A stretch of DNA of 64,000 bases, from positions 1 to 64,000 of the forward strand of contig CAIQJF010000071.1 of NCBI GenBank assembly GCA_903872075.1. The letters run 5' to 3'. The first letter of the stretch is position 1. Each line of letters begins with the position of its first letter. Both the position numbers and the translations under genes were made by a program. Source of the DNA: an uncultured Caulobacteraceae bacterium. Lineage in GTDB: Bacteria; Pseudomonadota; Alphaproteobacteria; Caulobacterales; Caulobacteraceae. Positions 10,200 to 18,453 of the stretch are shown here, piece after piece. The notes under the pieces are model-generated. The model did not search any database. It had not been told where the DNA came from and saw nothing but the letters and a program-made list of their open reading frames with translations.

Positions 10200-10214
10200 A
10201 CCCTTGGGAGGCTC

Positions 10215-11003
10215 ATGCGCCGCGATCTGTTCAGTCTGGAAGGGCGTGTGGCTCTGGTGACCGGCGGGTCTCGCGGCATCGGTCGGATGATCGCCGAGGG
10301 CTTCCTGGCGCACGGCGCCAAGGTCTACATCTCTTCGCGCAAGGCCGAGGCCTGCGCGCGGACCGCGGCGGAGCTTTCAGCCGATGGTGGTATTTGTCTT
10401 GCGTTGCCGCAGGATGTCTCCACGGTCGACGGATGCCGCGCCCTGGCCAAGGCGTTTTCAGCGCGTGAGCCGCATCTCGACATCCTGGTCAACAACGCCG
10501 GGGCCGCATGGGGCGCGCCGTTTGAGGATTTTCCGGAGAGCGGCTGGGACAAGGTCATGAACCTTAACCTGAAGTCGCCGTTCTTCCTGACCCAGGCGCT
10601 GCACGGCGCCCTTGCGGCCGGGGCGACCGCCGATCGTCCCGCGAAGGTCATCAACATCGCCTCGATCGACGGCATCCGGCTCAATCCCCAGGACACCTAT
10701 TCCTATCACGCGTCAAAGTCGGGACTGATCTACCTCACGCGCCGGATGGCCGCCCGATTGATCCAGGATAACATCGTGGTCAGCGCGATTGCGCCTGGGG
10801 CGTTCGCCTCCGAGATGAACCGCGACGCCCGCGACCACGGCGAGGAACTGTCGCGTCGTATTCCGAGCCGGCGCATCGGCGCCGACGAAGACATGGCCGG
10901 CGCCGCGATCTACCTCGCGTCGCGGGCCGGGGATTATGTGGTGGGCGAAACCATTGCAGTTGACGGCGGCGTCGCGCTGGCCGAGACCGCCGGCGGCGTC
11001 TAG
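10215..11003 (+). CDS. SDR family oxidoreductase
   Basis: A 262-residue classical short-chain dehydrogenase. The NAD(P)-binding motif is TGGSRGIG (16-23), NNAG at 93-96, and the catalytic set is Ser150, Tyr164 and Lys168 (YHASK). The C-terminus ends in the usual GETIAVDGG. The subgroup resembles gluconate 5-dehydrogenase/3-oxoacyl-ACP reductase types, but the substrate is not determined. GGGAGG precedes the ATG. The efflux adaptor gene begins 20 bases downstream on the same strand, so they may share a transcript. Confidence 0.9.
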   Translation: MRRDLFSLEGRVALVTGGSRGIGRMIAEGFLAHGAKVYISSRKAEACARTAAELSADGGICLALPQDVSTVDGCRALAKAFSAREPHLDILVNNAGAAWGAPFEDFPESGWDKVMNLNLKSPFFLTQALHGALAAGATADRPAKVINIASIDGIRLNPQDTYSYHASKSGLIYLTRRMAARLIQDNIVVSAIAPGAFASEMNRDARDHGEELSRRIPSRRIGADEDMAGAAIYLASRAGDYVVGETIAVDGGVALAETAGGV

Positions 11004-11023
11004 GTTTTGGAGAGTCCCTACTC

Positions 11024-12088
11024 GTGAGCAGCCTCGACGCAACCGATCCGACGCCCGCACGCCGCCGCCGAATGAGCGGACTGCGCTGGCCGCTGATGAT
11101 CGGCGTTCCGGTCTTGATCCTTGCCGGCCTCGGCTATCTGGTCCTGACCAGCGGCCGCACGCAGTCGACCGACGACGCCTATGTTCAGGCGGCCAAGGCG
11201 CCGATCAGCGCCTCGATCGCCGGCCGGGTGATCGAGGTCGACGTCACCGAGAACCAGGAGGTGAAGGCGGGCCAGGTCCTGTTCAAACTTGACCCCGTTG
11301 ACGCGCAGACCGCGGCGCATCGGGCCGAGGCTGCCCTGGCCGCGGCGCGGTTGCAGGTTGTCGCCCTGAAATCGGCGCTCGATCAGCAGAAACTGCTCCT
11401 GGGGTCGGCGCTGCAGACTCAGACCTACGCCACCCAGGAAGCGGACCGGCAGACGGCCCTGGTTGCCGCCGGCGTCTCCTCTCGCCAGCAGGCGGCGGAC
11501 GCCCGGCACGCGTCTGATCTTGCCGCGGCGCAGGTGGCCGTGGCGCGGCAGCAGGTGGCCGCGGCCCAGGCCAATCTCGGCGGCGCTGAGACCAACCCGG
11601 ATGTGTTCCCGGCGGTGCTGCAGGCCAAGGCGGCGCTGGAGGCGACGCAACTCGATTTGGTCCATACCGTCATCATCGCGCCGTCGGATGGCGTCGTGAC
11701 GCGGGTCGATCAGTTGCAGAAGGGCGCGTTCATCAATCCGTCCCAGACCGTCTTCTACCTGCTGTCGGGCGAACCTTGGGTCGACGCCAACTTCAAGGAA
11801 AATCAGCTCGCCAAGATGCGCGTCGGCCAGCCGGCCGAGATTGAAATCGACGCCCTCGGCGGGAAGAAGCTGAAGGGTTATGTGGCGAGTTTCAGTCCTG
11901 GATCCGGCTCGAGCTTCTCGCCGTTGCCGGCACAGAACGCCACCGGCAACTGGGTGAAGGTGGTCCAGCGGCTGCCCGTGCGGATCGCCTTCGACAAGGC
12001 GCCGCCGGATGTGGTCTCAAGGGCAGGTCTGTCGACGAAGGTTACTGTCGACGTCCGTGGCCCCGGGCGCGCGGTTGCGAGTCGCTGA
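11024..12088 (+). CDS. HlyD/EmrA-type membrane fusion (periplasmic adaptor) protein
   Basis: A 354-residue adaptor with one N-terminal membrane helix (about 23-43), the STDDAYVQA start of the biotinyl-lipoyl domain, a long Ala/Gln-rich alpha-helical hairpin (about 90-190) and a C-terminal beta barrel. EmrA-type adaptors link an inner membrane exporter to an outer membrane channel. GTG start at 11024 with GGAG 11 bases upstream. The next gene is the outer membrane factor, only 7 bases on. No MFS or ABC partner follows, which is unusual. Confidence 0.93.
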   Translation: MSSLDATDPTPARRRRMSGLRWPLMIGVPVLILAGLGYLVLTSGRTQSTDDAYVQAAKAPISASIAGRVIEVDVTENQEVKAGQVLFKLDPVDAQTAAHRAEAALAAARLQVVALKSALDQQKLLLGSALQTQTYATQEADRQTALVAAGVSSRQQAADARHASDLAAAQVAVARQQVAAAQANLGGAETNPDVFPAVLQAKAALEATQLDLVHTVIIAPSDGVVTRVDQLQKGAFINPSQTVFYLLSGEPWVDANFKENQLAKMRVGQPAEIEIDALGGKKLKGYVASFSPGSGSSFSPLPAQNATGNWVKVVQRLPVRIAFDKAPPDVVSRAGLSTKVTVDVRGPGRAVASR

Positions 12089-12095
12089 ACCGGGC

Positions 12096-13589
12096 ATGAG
12101 GGTCAAGCCACACATACCGTCGACCACGGGCCGGATCGTCGCCCTCTGCCTTGTCCTGTCCGGTTGCGCCACGGTGGGACCCAACTTCAGCGCCCCCCAG
12201 GCCCCGACGGCGACCGCTCTGGCGGGGGCGGGGGAGCGCGTCCCCGAGCGGGTTCTGGCCACCGGTGACGCGGCCCCGGCCGGGCCGTGGTGGCGGGCGC
12301 TTGGCTCAAAGGCCTTGGACGACGTCATGGCGCGAGCCCTGGCCCACAACCATACTTTGGCAGCCGCGGACGCGACTCTGGCGAAGGTGCGCGCCCAGGC
12401 GGAACGCGAGCATGCCGCGCTCGGTCCCTCAGTCACCGGCGCGGGCACGTTTCAGCGCGACAGGATCAACACCTCGGCCTTCGGCTTCGCTGGTTTCCCC
12501 AGCCCGACGATCAGCCTCTACAATATTGGCCCGTCGGTGAGTTACGATCTGGATCTCGCGGGCGGGGGGCGTCGGCGGGTCGAGGCGGCGCGCGCGCGGT
12601 TGCGCGCTGAAGGCTTCAAGGCCGACGCGGCCTACCTCACCCTTACCGGCAACGTCGCGCTTCAGGCGGTTCGAATCGCCGCTCTCCGCGCCCAGATCGA
12701 GGCCCTGCAAGGTGTCGTCGAAGACGACCGTCGCTCCATCGACATTCGTCGCAAGGCCGAGGCGGCGGGCGGGGATTCCCCATCGGCCGGCCTCGGCGGA
12801 CAGCTCCGCCTGCAGCAGGATCTCGCCCTCATTCCGCCCCTGACCCAGCAGTTGGCTCAGGCCCGTCATGCCCTTGCCCTGCTGGTCGGCGAGGCGCCGA
12901 GCGAGTGGTCCCCGCCCGACTTCACGACCGCGGACTTCGTTCTTCCGGCGACTATCCCGGTCGGACTTCCGTCCGCGCTGCTGCGGCGCCGGCCGGATAT
13001 CCAGGCCGCCGAGGCCGCAGTCCACGCCGATACGGCCATGGTCGGTGTCGCGACCTCGCGGCTCTACCCCGATGTGCGCCTGGTCGCCGGTCTGACACAG
13101 GAAGGGCTCAACCCAGGGTCGCTGTTCGGTTTCGGCGCCACCGCCTACAACTTCGGCCCAAGCGCCAGCGCGCCGCTGTTCGATGGCGGCGCCATTCGCG
13201 CGGATCGCAGGGCGGCTCAGGCGCAGGTCCGCGCCTCCCTCGCCGAGTACCGGCAGACCGTGATCACGGCCTTCACCCAGGTCTCCGACGTCCTGTCGGC
13301 GCTGAGTGAGGACGAGGAGAAGCTCGCCACGCTCGATCGCGCGGAAGCCACGGCGCGAGCCTCGCTGGAGGAGGCCCGCGAAGGATACAGGCTTGGCGGG
13401 GTCCCGCTGGCGACCGTTGTCGCCGCCGATCGGGTTTGGCGCGGAGCCAGCCTCGCTCGCGTGGAGGCCCTGGGTCAGCGACTTGCCAATGTCGTTGCGC
13501 TCTATGGGGCGACGGCCGCGGACTGGCGAATCGTCGCGCCCGATCCGGACAAGCATCAGACACTGGCGCCCGTTCGCCATTCCCCTTAG
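12096..13589 (+). CDS. Efflux outer membrane lipoprotein, NodT family
   Basis: A 497-residue TolC-like outer membrane factor. A lipoprotein signal ends at the lipobox LSGC (Cys24), followed by ATVGPNF, typical of NodT proteins. Two OEP repeats follow; RRRPDIQAAEAAVHADTA in the second half is the conserved signature. It forms the outer membrane channel for a tripartite exporter. I chose the ATG at 12096 since it places the signal peptide at the N-terminus. It is coupled to the HlyD adaptor gene, but no inner membrane pump is encoded nearby. Confidence 0.94.
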   Translation: MRVKPHIPSTTGRIVALCLVLSGCATVGPNFSAPQAPTATALAGAGERVPERVLATGDAAPAGPWWRALGSKALDDVMARALAHNHTLAAADATLAKVRAQAEREHAALGPSVTGAGTFQRDRINTSAFGFAGFPSPTISLYNIGPSVSYDLDLAGGGRRRVEAARARLRAEGFKADAAYLTLTGNVALQAVRIAALRAQIEALQGVVEDDRRSIDIRRKAEAAGGDSPSAGLGGQLRLQQDLALIPPLTQQLAQARHALALLVGEAPSEWSPPDFTTADFVLPATIPVGLPSALLRRRPDIQAAEAAVHADTAMVGVATSRLYPDVRLVAGLTQEGLNPGSLFGFGATAYNFGPSASAPLFDGGAIRADRRAAQAQVRASLAEYRQTVITAFTQVSDVLSALSEDEEKLATLDRAEATARASLEEAREGYRLGGVPLATVVAADRVWRGASLARVEALGQRLANVVALYGATAADWRIVAPDPDKHQTLAPVRHSP

Positions 13590-13594
13590 AAACA

Positions 13595-13646
13595 CCGCCC
13601 GAAGCGCCCCGTTGGGCGCGAGTCGATAACAAGTCCGCCCGAAGCG
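13595..13646. repeat. 12-bp direct repeat and hairpin upstream of the 2-oxoacid oxidoreductase operon
   Basis: CCGCCCGAAGCG occurs twice, at 13595-13606 and 13635-13646, exactly 40 bases apart start to start. Between and overlapping the first copy is a hairpin (GCGCCC at 13604-13609, GGGCGC at 13614-13619, loop CGTT). The hairpin could end the nodT transcript, although no T tract follows. The repeats lie 31 and 71 bases before the TTG start of the next gene, a plausible place for regulator binding. The function is inferred from position only. Confidence 0.5.
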
Positions 13647-13676
13647 GCGTGGAAACGAAAGTGAGGGTTAGGCGCG

Positions 13677-15461
13677 TTGCAGCCTACCGATATTAATTCA
13701 CCAGACTACTTCCATAAGGTCGTCGATTGCCAGTGGGCCTGCCCGGCCCACACACCGGTCCCGGAATACATCCGGCTCATCGCGGACGGGCGCTACGCCG
13801 ACGCCTATATGATCAACTGGAAGTCCAACGTCTTCCCCGGGATTCTCGGTCGCACCTGCGACAGGCCCTGTGAGCCGGCTTGCCGCCGGGTTCGGGTTGA
13901 AGAGGAGCCGGTGGCGATCTGTCGCCTCAAGCGGGTTGCTGCTGACAACAAGGAAGACATTCGCGACCGGCTTCCGCCGCGCGCCGCTTCTCCCAATGGC
14001 AAGCGTATCGCCCTGGTGGGCGCCGGTCCGGCGTCCCTAACGGTCGCGCGTGATCTTGCGCCGCTGGGATATGAACTTGTTATCTTTGACGGTGACGCCA
14101 AGGCGGGCGGCATGGTCCGCAGCCAGATTCCACGCTTCCGCCTGCCGGAAGAGGTGATTGACGAGGAGGTCGGCTATATCACCGACCTGGGCCTGACGAT
14201 GCGGTTGGGCCAGCGTGTCGACAGTCTGAAGGCGCTTATGGCCGAGGACTTCGACGCTATTTTCGTCGGCTCCGGCGCGCCGCGCGGCCGCGACCTCGAC
14301 GTCCCGGGTCGCCAGGAAGCCGCCGCCAACATCCATGTGGGCATCGATTGGCTGTCCAGTGTTTCGTTCGGTCACATCGAGAAGATCGGCCGGCGCGTGA
14401 TCGTTCTGGGGGGCGGCAATACCGCCATGGATTGCTGCCGCACCTCGCGCCGCCTGGGCGGCGAGGATGTGAAGGTCGTGGTGCGTTCCGGTTTCGAGGA
14501 AATGAAGGCCTCGCCCTGGGAGAAGGAAGACGCCCAGCACGAAGACATTCCGATCCTGAACTTCCTCGTGCCCAAGGCCTTCACCCATGAGAACGGCCGT
14601 CTGACAGGTGTGACGTTCGAGAAGGTGCAGCCGGTCTATGACGCGAAAGGGCGTCGCCGTCTGGAGTCGACGGGCGAGCCTGACGTGCATCTGGAATGTG
14701 ACGACGTTCTCGTTGCCGTGGGGCAGGAAAACTCCTTCCCCTGGATCGAGCGTGATGTCGGGATCGACTTCAACGAATGGGACATGCCGGTGGTGAATGA
14801 GGCGTCATTCGCCTCGACCAATCCGAAGGTCTTCTTCGGCGGTGACGCGGCGTTCGGCCCCAAGAACATCATCTGGGCGGTGGCGCACGGGCACGACGCG
14901 GCGATCTCCATCCACCGCTTCTGCCAGGGTGAGGATCCCACCATCAGGCCGGCGCCCGGGGTAACCCTGGTCAGCCAGAAGATGGGGATTCATGAATGGA
15001 GCTATGACAACGCCGTTTCGCTGGAGTCGCGACATCGCGTGCCCATGCGCGACAAGGCCGAGGCGTTGCGGAACGTTCGGATCGAAGTCGAACTTGGCTT
15101 CGACGGAGAAACGGGTTTCCAGGAAGCCGAACGCTGCCTGAACTGCGACATCGAGACGGTGTTCAAGGAACCGCTGTGCATCGAGTGCGACGCCTGCGTC
15201 GACATCTGCCCGATGGATTGCATCACCTTCACGCCGGATGGCGAGGAAGAGGATCTGCGCGAGCGTCTCACGGCTCCCGCCCTGAACCTCAGCCAGGATC
15301 TCTATGTCTCCAAGTCGCTTAAGACCGGTAAGATCATGGTGAAGGACGAGGACGTCTGTCTGCACTGCGGCCTGTGCGCCGAACGGTGTCCGACCGGGGC
15401 CTGGGACATGCAGAAATTCCTGATCACCATGACCCACGCGGAGGGCGCATGCAGCAACTAG
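13677..15461 (+). CDS. GltD-like FAD-dependent oxidoreductase fused to a 2x[4Fe-4S] ferredoxin domain
   Basis: A 594-residue electron-transfer protein. The N-terminal region has the GltD-type Fe-S cysteines (C18, C22, C61, C65, C69). The FAD motif VGAGPASL follows at about 116, an NAD(P) motif VLGGGNTAMD at about 243, and a second FAD contact GGDAAFGP near 390. The C-terminal ~110 residues hold CLNC, CIECDACVDICPMDC and CLHCGLCAERCP, i.e. two [4Fe-4S] ferredoxin clusters. The likely role is to move electrons between NAD(P)H and the ferredoxin-dependent enzyme encoded next (KorA/KorB-like). Start TTG at 13677 with GAGG about 11 bases before; no better start is available before the conserved cysteines. 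It overlaps the next gene by 13 bases. Confidence 0.88.
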   Translation: MQPTDINSPDYFHKVVDCQWACPAHTPVPEYIRLIADGRYADAYMINWKSNVFPGILGRTCDRPCEPACRRVRVEEEPVAICRLKRVAADNKEDIRDRLPPRAASPNGKRIALVGAGPASLTVARDLAPLGYELVIFDGDAKAGGMVRSQIPRFRLPEEVIDEEVGYITDLGLTMRLGQRVDSLKALMAEDFDAIFVGSGAPRGRDLDVPGRQEAAANIHVGIDWLSSVSFGHIEKIGRRVIVLGGGNTAMDCCRTSRRLGGEDVKVVVRSGFEEMKASPWEKEDAQHEDIPILNFLVPKAFTHENGRLTGVTFEKVQPVYDAKGRRRLESTGEPDVHLECDDVLVAVGQENSFPWIERDVGIDFNEWDMPVVNEASFASTNPKVFFGGDAAFGPKNIIWAVAHGHDAAISIHRFCQGEDPTIRPAPGVTLVSQKMGIHEWSYDNAVSLESRHRVPMRDKAEALRNVRIEVELGFDGETGFQEAERCLNCDIETVFKEPLCIECDACVDICPMDCITFTPDGEEEDLRERLTAPALNLSQDLYVSKSLKTGKIMVKDEDVCLHCGLCAERCPTGAWDMQKFLITMTHAEGACSN

Positions 15462-17323
15462 TCCAGCCTTCGGGCGCGCTTGAGCCGTCCATGGCGCTGC
15501 AGGCCACAAATGACTTCGTGGTGAAGTTCGCCAATGTGAACGGTTCGGGATCGGCAAGCGCCAACGGCATGTTTGCCAAGTCCATCCTTCGGATGGGCGT
15601 GCCGGTGGCGGCCCGCAATATTTTCCCATCCAACATTCAGGGCCTGCCGACCTGGTATGAGGTTCGCATCTGCGAAGACGGCCACCTCGGCCGACGCGGC
15701 GGGGTGGATTTCATGGTGGCGATGAACCCCCAGACCTTCGCGCGGGATGTCGCCGAGATCGAGCCGGGTGGCTATCTGCTCTACGATTCCACCAAGCCGC
15801 TGCCGCACGAGGGAATACGGGACGATATCAACGTCCTGGGCATCCCTCTGACCGCGCTCTGCAACGCTGCCTATACCGATCCGCGCCAACGCCAGCTGTT
15901 CAAGAACATCATCTATGTCGGTGCGCTGGGCGCGCTTCTGGGCATTGACCCAGGCGTGTTCGAGACGCTGGTCGCCGAGCAGTTCCAGGGCAAGGACCGG
16001 CTGATCAAGCCGAACCTTGAGGCCCTGGCCATGGGGCGCGACGCCACTGCCGATCTCGTTGAGCTTGTCCAGCTGAAGGTCCGCCGCGCCGACGCCGTGG
16101 GCGACCGGATTTACATGGAAGGCAATGCGGCGGCGGGTTTGGGCGCGGTCTACGGCGGCGCCACGGTTTGCGCCTGGTATCCGATCACGCCGTCGACCTC
16201 CGTCGCCGAGGCGTTCACCAGCTATTGCGAAGACTATCGCATCGATCCCGCTACGGGAGAGACCCGTTACGCCATCATCCAGGCTGAAGACGAAATCGCC
16301 TCCATTGGCATGGTGGTCGGCGCGGGCTGGAACGGCGCCCGGGCCTTTACCTGTACCTCCGGGCCGGGCATCTCCCTGATGCAGGAGTTCGTGGGCCTTT
16401 CCTATTTCGCCGAAATTCCGGCGGTGATCTTCGATGTACAGCGTGGCGGTCCGTCCACAGGCATGCCGACCCGCACCCAGCAATCCGACATCCTCTCGGC
16501 CGCCTACGCTTCGCACGGCGATACAAAGCACGTATTGCTGTTCCCGGAAGATCCAGCCGAGTGCTTCGAGATGGGGGCGCAGGCTTTCGACCTCGCCGAC
16601 CGGTTGCAGACCACCATCTTCGTCATGTTGGACCTCGACATCGGCATGAATGAGTGGCTTTGCCGTCCGCTGGTCTGGGACGACTCGAAGCGGCTCGACC
16701 GCGGCAAGATCATGACGCGCGATATGCTCGACGCCGGCGTGCCGTTCGGTCGTTATCGGGACGTGGACGGAGACGGTATCCCGTTCCGCACACTACCCGG
16801 CGTGCATCCGGAAAAGGGGGGCTACTTCACGCGAGGCACCTCCCGTGACCCCGACGCCCGATACAGCGAGGAGGGGCATGTCTACGTCGCGAATATGGAA
16901 CGACTGCTCGCCAAGTTCGAAACGGCCAAGAGCATCGTGCCGGCGCCCGTGGTTAGGCCGTCGACGCGGGGCACGCCCTACGGCGTCCTCTATTTTGGCT
17001 CGACGACGCCGGCGATGCATGAGGCTCTCCAGGCGCTGGAAGAATCCGGCGCGCACGTGGATGCCATGCGGCTGAGGGCGTTCCCGTTCAGCGATGAGGT
17101 TTTCAACTTCATTGCCGCGCACGAGACGGTGTTCGTGGTGGAGCAGAACCGCGATGCGCAGGTACGCACCCTGCTGATGACCGAGGGCGACGTGGATCCG
17201 GCGAAGCTGGTGGCGGTGCTCAACTACGACGGCGCGCCGATCACCGCGCGCTTCATTACCGGCGAGATCCGAAAGGCGCTCCGCGCCCGGTCCCAAGCTT
17301 CGGTCCAGGAGGCGGCCCAATGA
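15449..17323 (+). CDS. korA: 2-oxoacid:ferredoxin oxidoreductase, alpha (gamma-alpha fused) subunit
   Basis: A 624-residue subunit joining a gamma domain (about 15-200, FANVNGSGSASANGMFAKSI) to the alpha/pyrimidine domain (WYPITPSTSVAEAF near 245) and a C-terminal domain II. Together with KorB it oxidatively decarboxylates a 2-oxoacid, most likely 2-oxoglutarate, to the acyl-CoA while reducing ferredoxin. The ATG at 15449 overlaps the previous gene. The substrate could instead be a branched or aromatic 2-oxoacid; the two-subunit layout matches 2-oxoglutarate type enzymes. The gene ends in an ATGA overlap with korB. Confidence 0.87.
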   Translation: MQQLVQPSGALEPSMALQATNDFVVKFANVNGSGSASANGMFAKSILRMGVPVAARNIFPSNIQGLPTWYEVRICEDGHLGRRGGVDFMVAMNPQTFARDVAEIEPGGYLLYDSTKPLPHEGIRDDINVLGIPLTALCNAAYTDPRQRQLFKNIIYVGALGALLGIDPGVFETLVAEQFQGKDRLIKPNLEALAMGRDATADLVELVQLKVRRADAVGDRIYMEGNAAAGLGAVYGGATVCAWYPITPSTSVAEAFTSYCEDYRIDPATGETRYAIIQAEDEIASIGMVVGAGWNGARAFTCTSGPGISLMQEFVGLSYFAEIPAVIFDVQRGGPSTGMPTRTQQSDILSAAYASHGDTKHVLLFPEDPAECFEMGAQAFDLADRLQTTIFVMLDLDIGMNEWLCRPLVWDDSKRLDRGKIMTRDMLDAGVPFGRYRDVDGDGIPFRTLPGVHPEKGGYFTRGTSRDPDARYSEEGHVYVANMERLLAKFETAKSIVPAPVVRPSTRGTPYGVLYFGSTTPAMHEALQALEESGAHVDAMRLRAFPFSDEVFNFIAAHETVFVVEQNRDAQVRTLLMTEGDVDPAKLVAVLNYDGAPITARFITGEIRKALRARSQASVQEAAQ

Positions 17324-18375
17324 CCTTCATCACCAAGCCGCGCCTACGGCACCCGCAGCTCAAGACCAACGGGATCGGCTTCACCCGCCGCGATTATGAG
17401 GGAAAGGTGTCGACCCTCTGCGCCGGGTGCGGGCATGATTCGATTTCGGCCGCGATCATTCAGGCGTGTTTCGACCTGGACCTGCAGCCCCATCGCCTGG
17501 CGAAAATGTCGGGCATCGGCTGCTCGTCGAAAACCCCGGACTATTTCGTCGGCGCGTCCCATGGCTTCAACACCGTGCATGGCCGGATGCCGTCGGTGCT
17601 TACCGGGGCCTATCTCGCCAACCGCGACCTTATCTATCTCGGCGTCTCGGGCGACGGCGACAGCGCCTCGATCGGCCTTGGCCAGTTCTGCCATTCGATT
17701 CGTCGTGGCGTGAACATGACCTACATCGTCGAGAACAACGGCGTTTACGGCCTGACTAAAGGCCAATTTTCCGCGACGTCGGACAGGGGCTCCAAGTCGA
17801 AGAAAGGCGTGGTCAATACCGACGAACCGATCGATCTGGTCGGACTTGCCCTCCAGCTCGGGGCAACCTTCGTGGCGCGGAGTTTCTCCGGTGACAAGGA
17901 ACAGTTGACCCCGCTGATCAAGGCGGCGCTCAACCACCGTGGCTCAGCTTTCATCGATGTCATCTCGCCGTGCATACAGTTCAATAACCACCAGGGGTCC
18001 ACCAAGAGTTTCGACTATGTGCGTGAGCACAACGCGACGGTGAACCGTCTGGACGTGATTCTCGGCCGTCGCGAAATCAAGGTCGATTATGAACCCGGCA
18101 CAGTCGAACTGGTGACCCAGCATGACGGGTCCGTTTTGAAGCTAAGTAAGCTTGAGAATGACTACGACCCCACCGACAAGATCGCGGCGACGATGCGGGT
18201 CCAGATGCATCAGGCGCGTGGCGAGATTCTTACGGGTTTAATCTATGTGGACCCTCAGGCGGAGGAACTGCATCATAACCTCGGGACGGTGCAGACGCCG
18301 CTCAACGAACTTGCCGATGACGTGTTGATTCCGGGCGCGGAGGCGCTCTCAAGGCTCAACAGGTCGTTGCGATAA
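17320..18375 (+). CDS. korB: 2-oxoacid:ferredoxin oxidoreductase, beta subunit
   Basis: A 351-residue thiamine diphosphate-binding subunit. CAGCGHDSIS near residue 32 and GIGCSSKTPDYF near 65 supply the cysteines for the single [4Fe-4S] cluster. The ThDP/Mg motif is GDGDSASIGLGQF followed by NNGVYGLTKGQFSAT. It carries the catalytic cofactor of the KorAB enzyme. It overlaps korA by ATGA, so the pair is surely coexpressed. It is longer than the shortest KorB proteins (~280) owing to a C-terminal extension of about 60 residues. Confidence 0.9.
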   Translation: MTFITKPRLRHPQLKTNGIGFTRRDYEGKVSTLCAGCGHDSISAAIIQACFDLDLQPHRLAKMSGIGCSSKTPDYFVGASHGFNTVHGRMPSVLTGAYLANRDLIYLGVSGDGDSASIGLGQFCHSIRRGVNMTYIVENNGVYGLTKGQFSATSDRGSKSKKGVVNTDEPIDLVGLALQLGATFVARSFSGDKEQLTPLIKAALNHRGSAFIDVISPCIQFNNHQGSTKSFDYVREHNATVNRLDVILGRREIKVDYEPGTVELVTQHDGSVLKLSKLENDYDPTDKIAATMRVQMHQARGEILTGLIYVDPQAEELHHNLGTVQTPLNELADDVLIPGAEALSRLNRSLR

Positions 18376-18409
18376 GCGGTCGGGCGGCTTAACTGACCCC
18401 CCTATTGGT

Positions 18410-18431
18410 CCGCGCCTTCCACGGGGCGCGG
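18410..18431. other. Hairpin between korB and pckG
   Basis: A 7-bp inverted repeat, CCGCGCC at 18410-18416 and GGCGCGG at 18425-18431, lies in the 78-base gap. There is no following T tract. It could attenuate or end the kor transcript, or be part of the pckG leader. Confidence 0.3.
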
Positions 18432-18453
18432 CTAACCCCAAATCAGGTGGCTG

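Noticed and set aside
12096-13589. NodT gene as part of an RND efflux pump
   Set aside because: No RND transporter gene is present and the adaptor is EmrA/HlyD-type, not AcrA-type.
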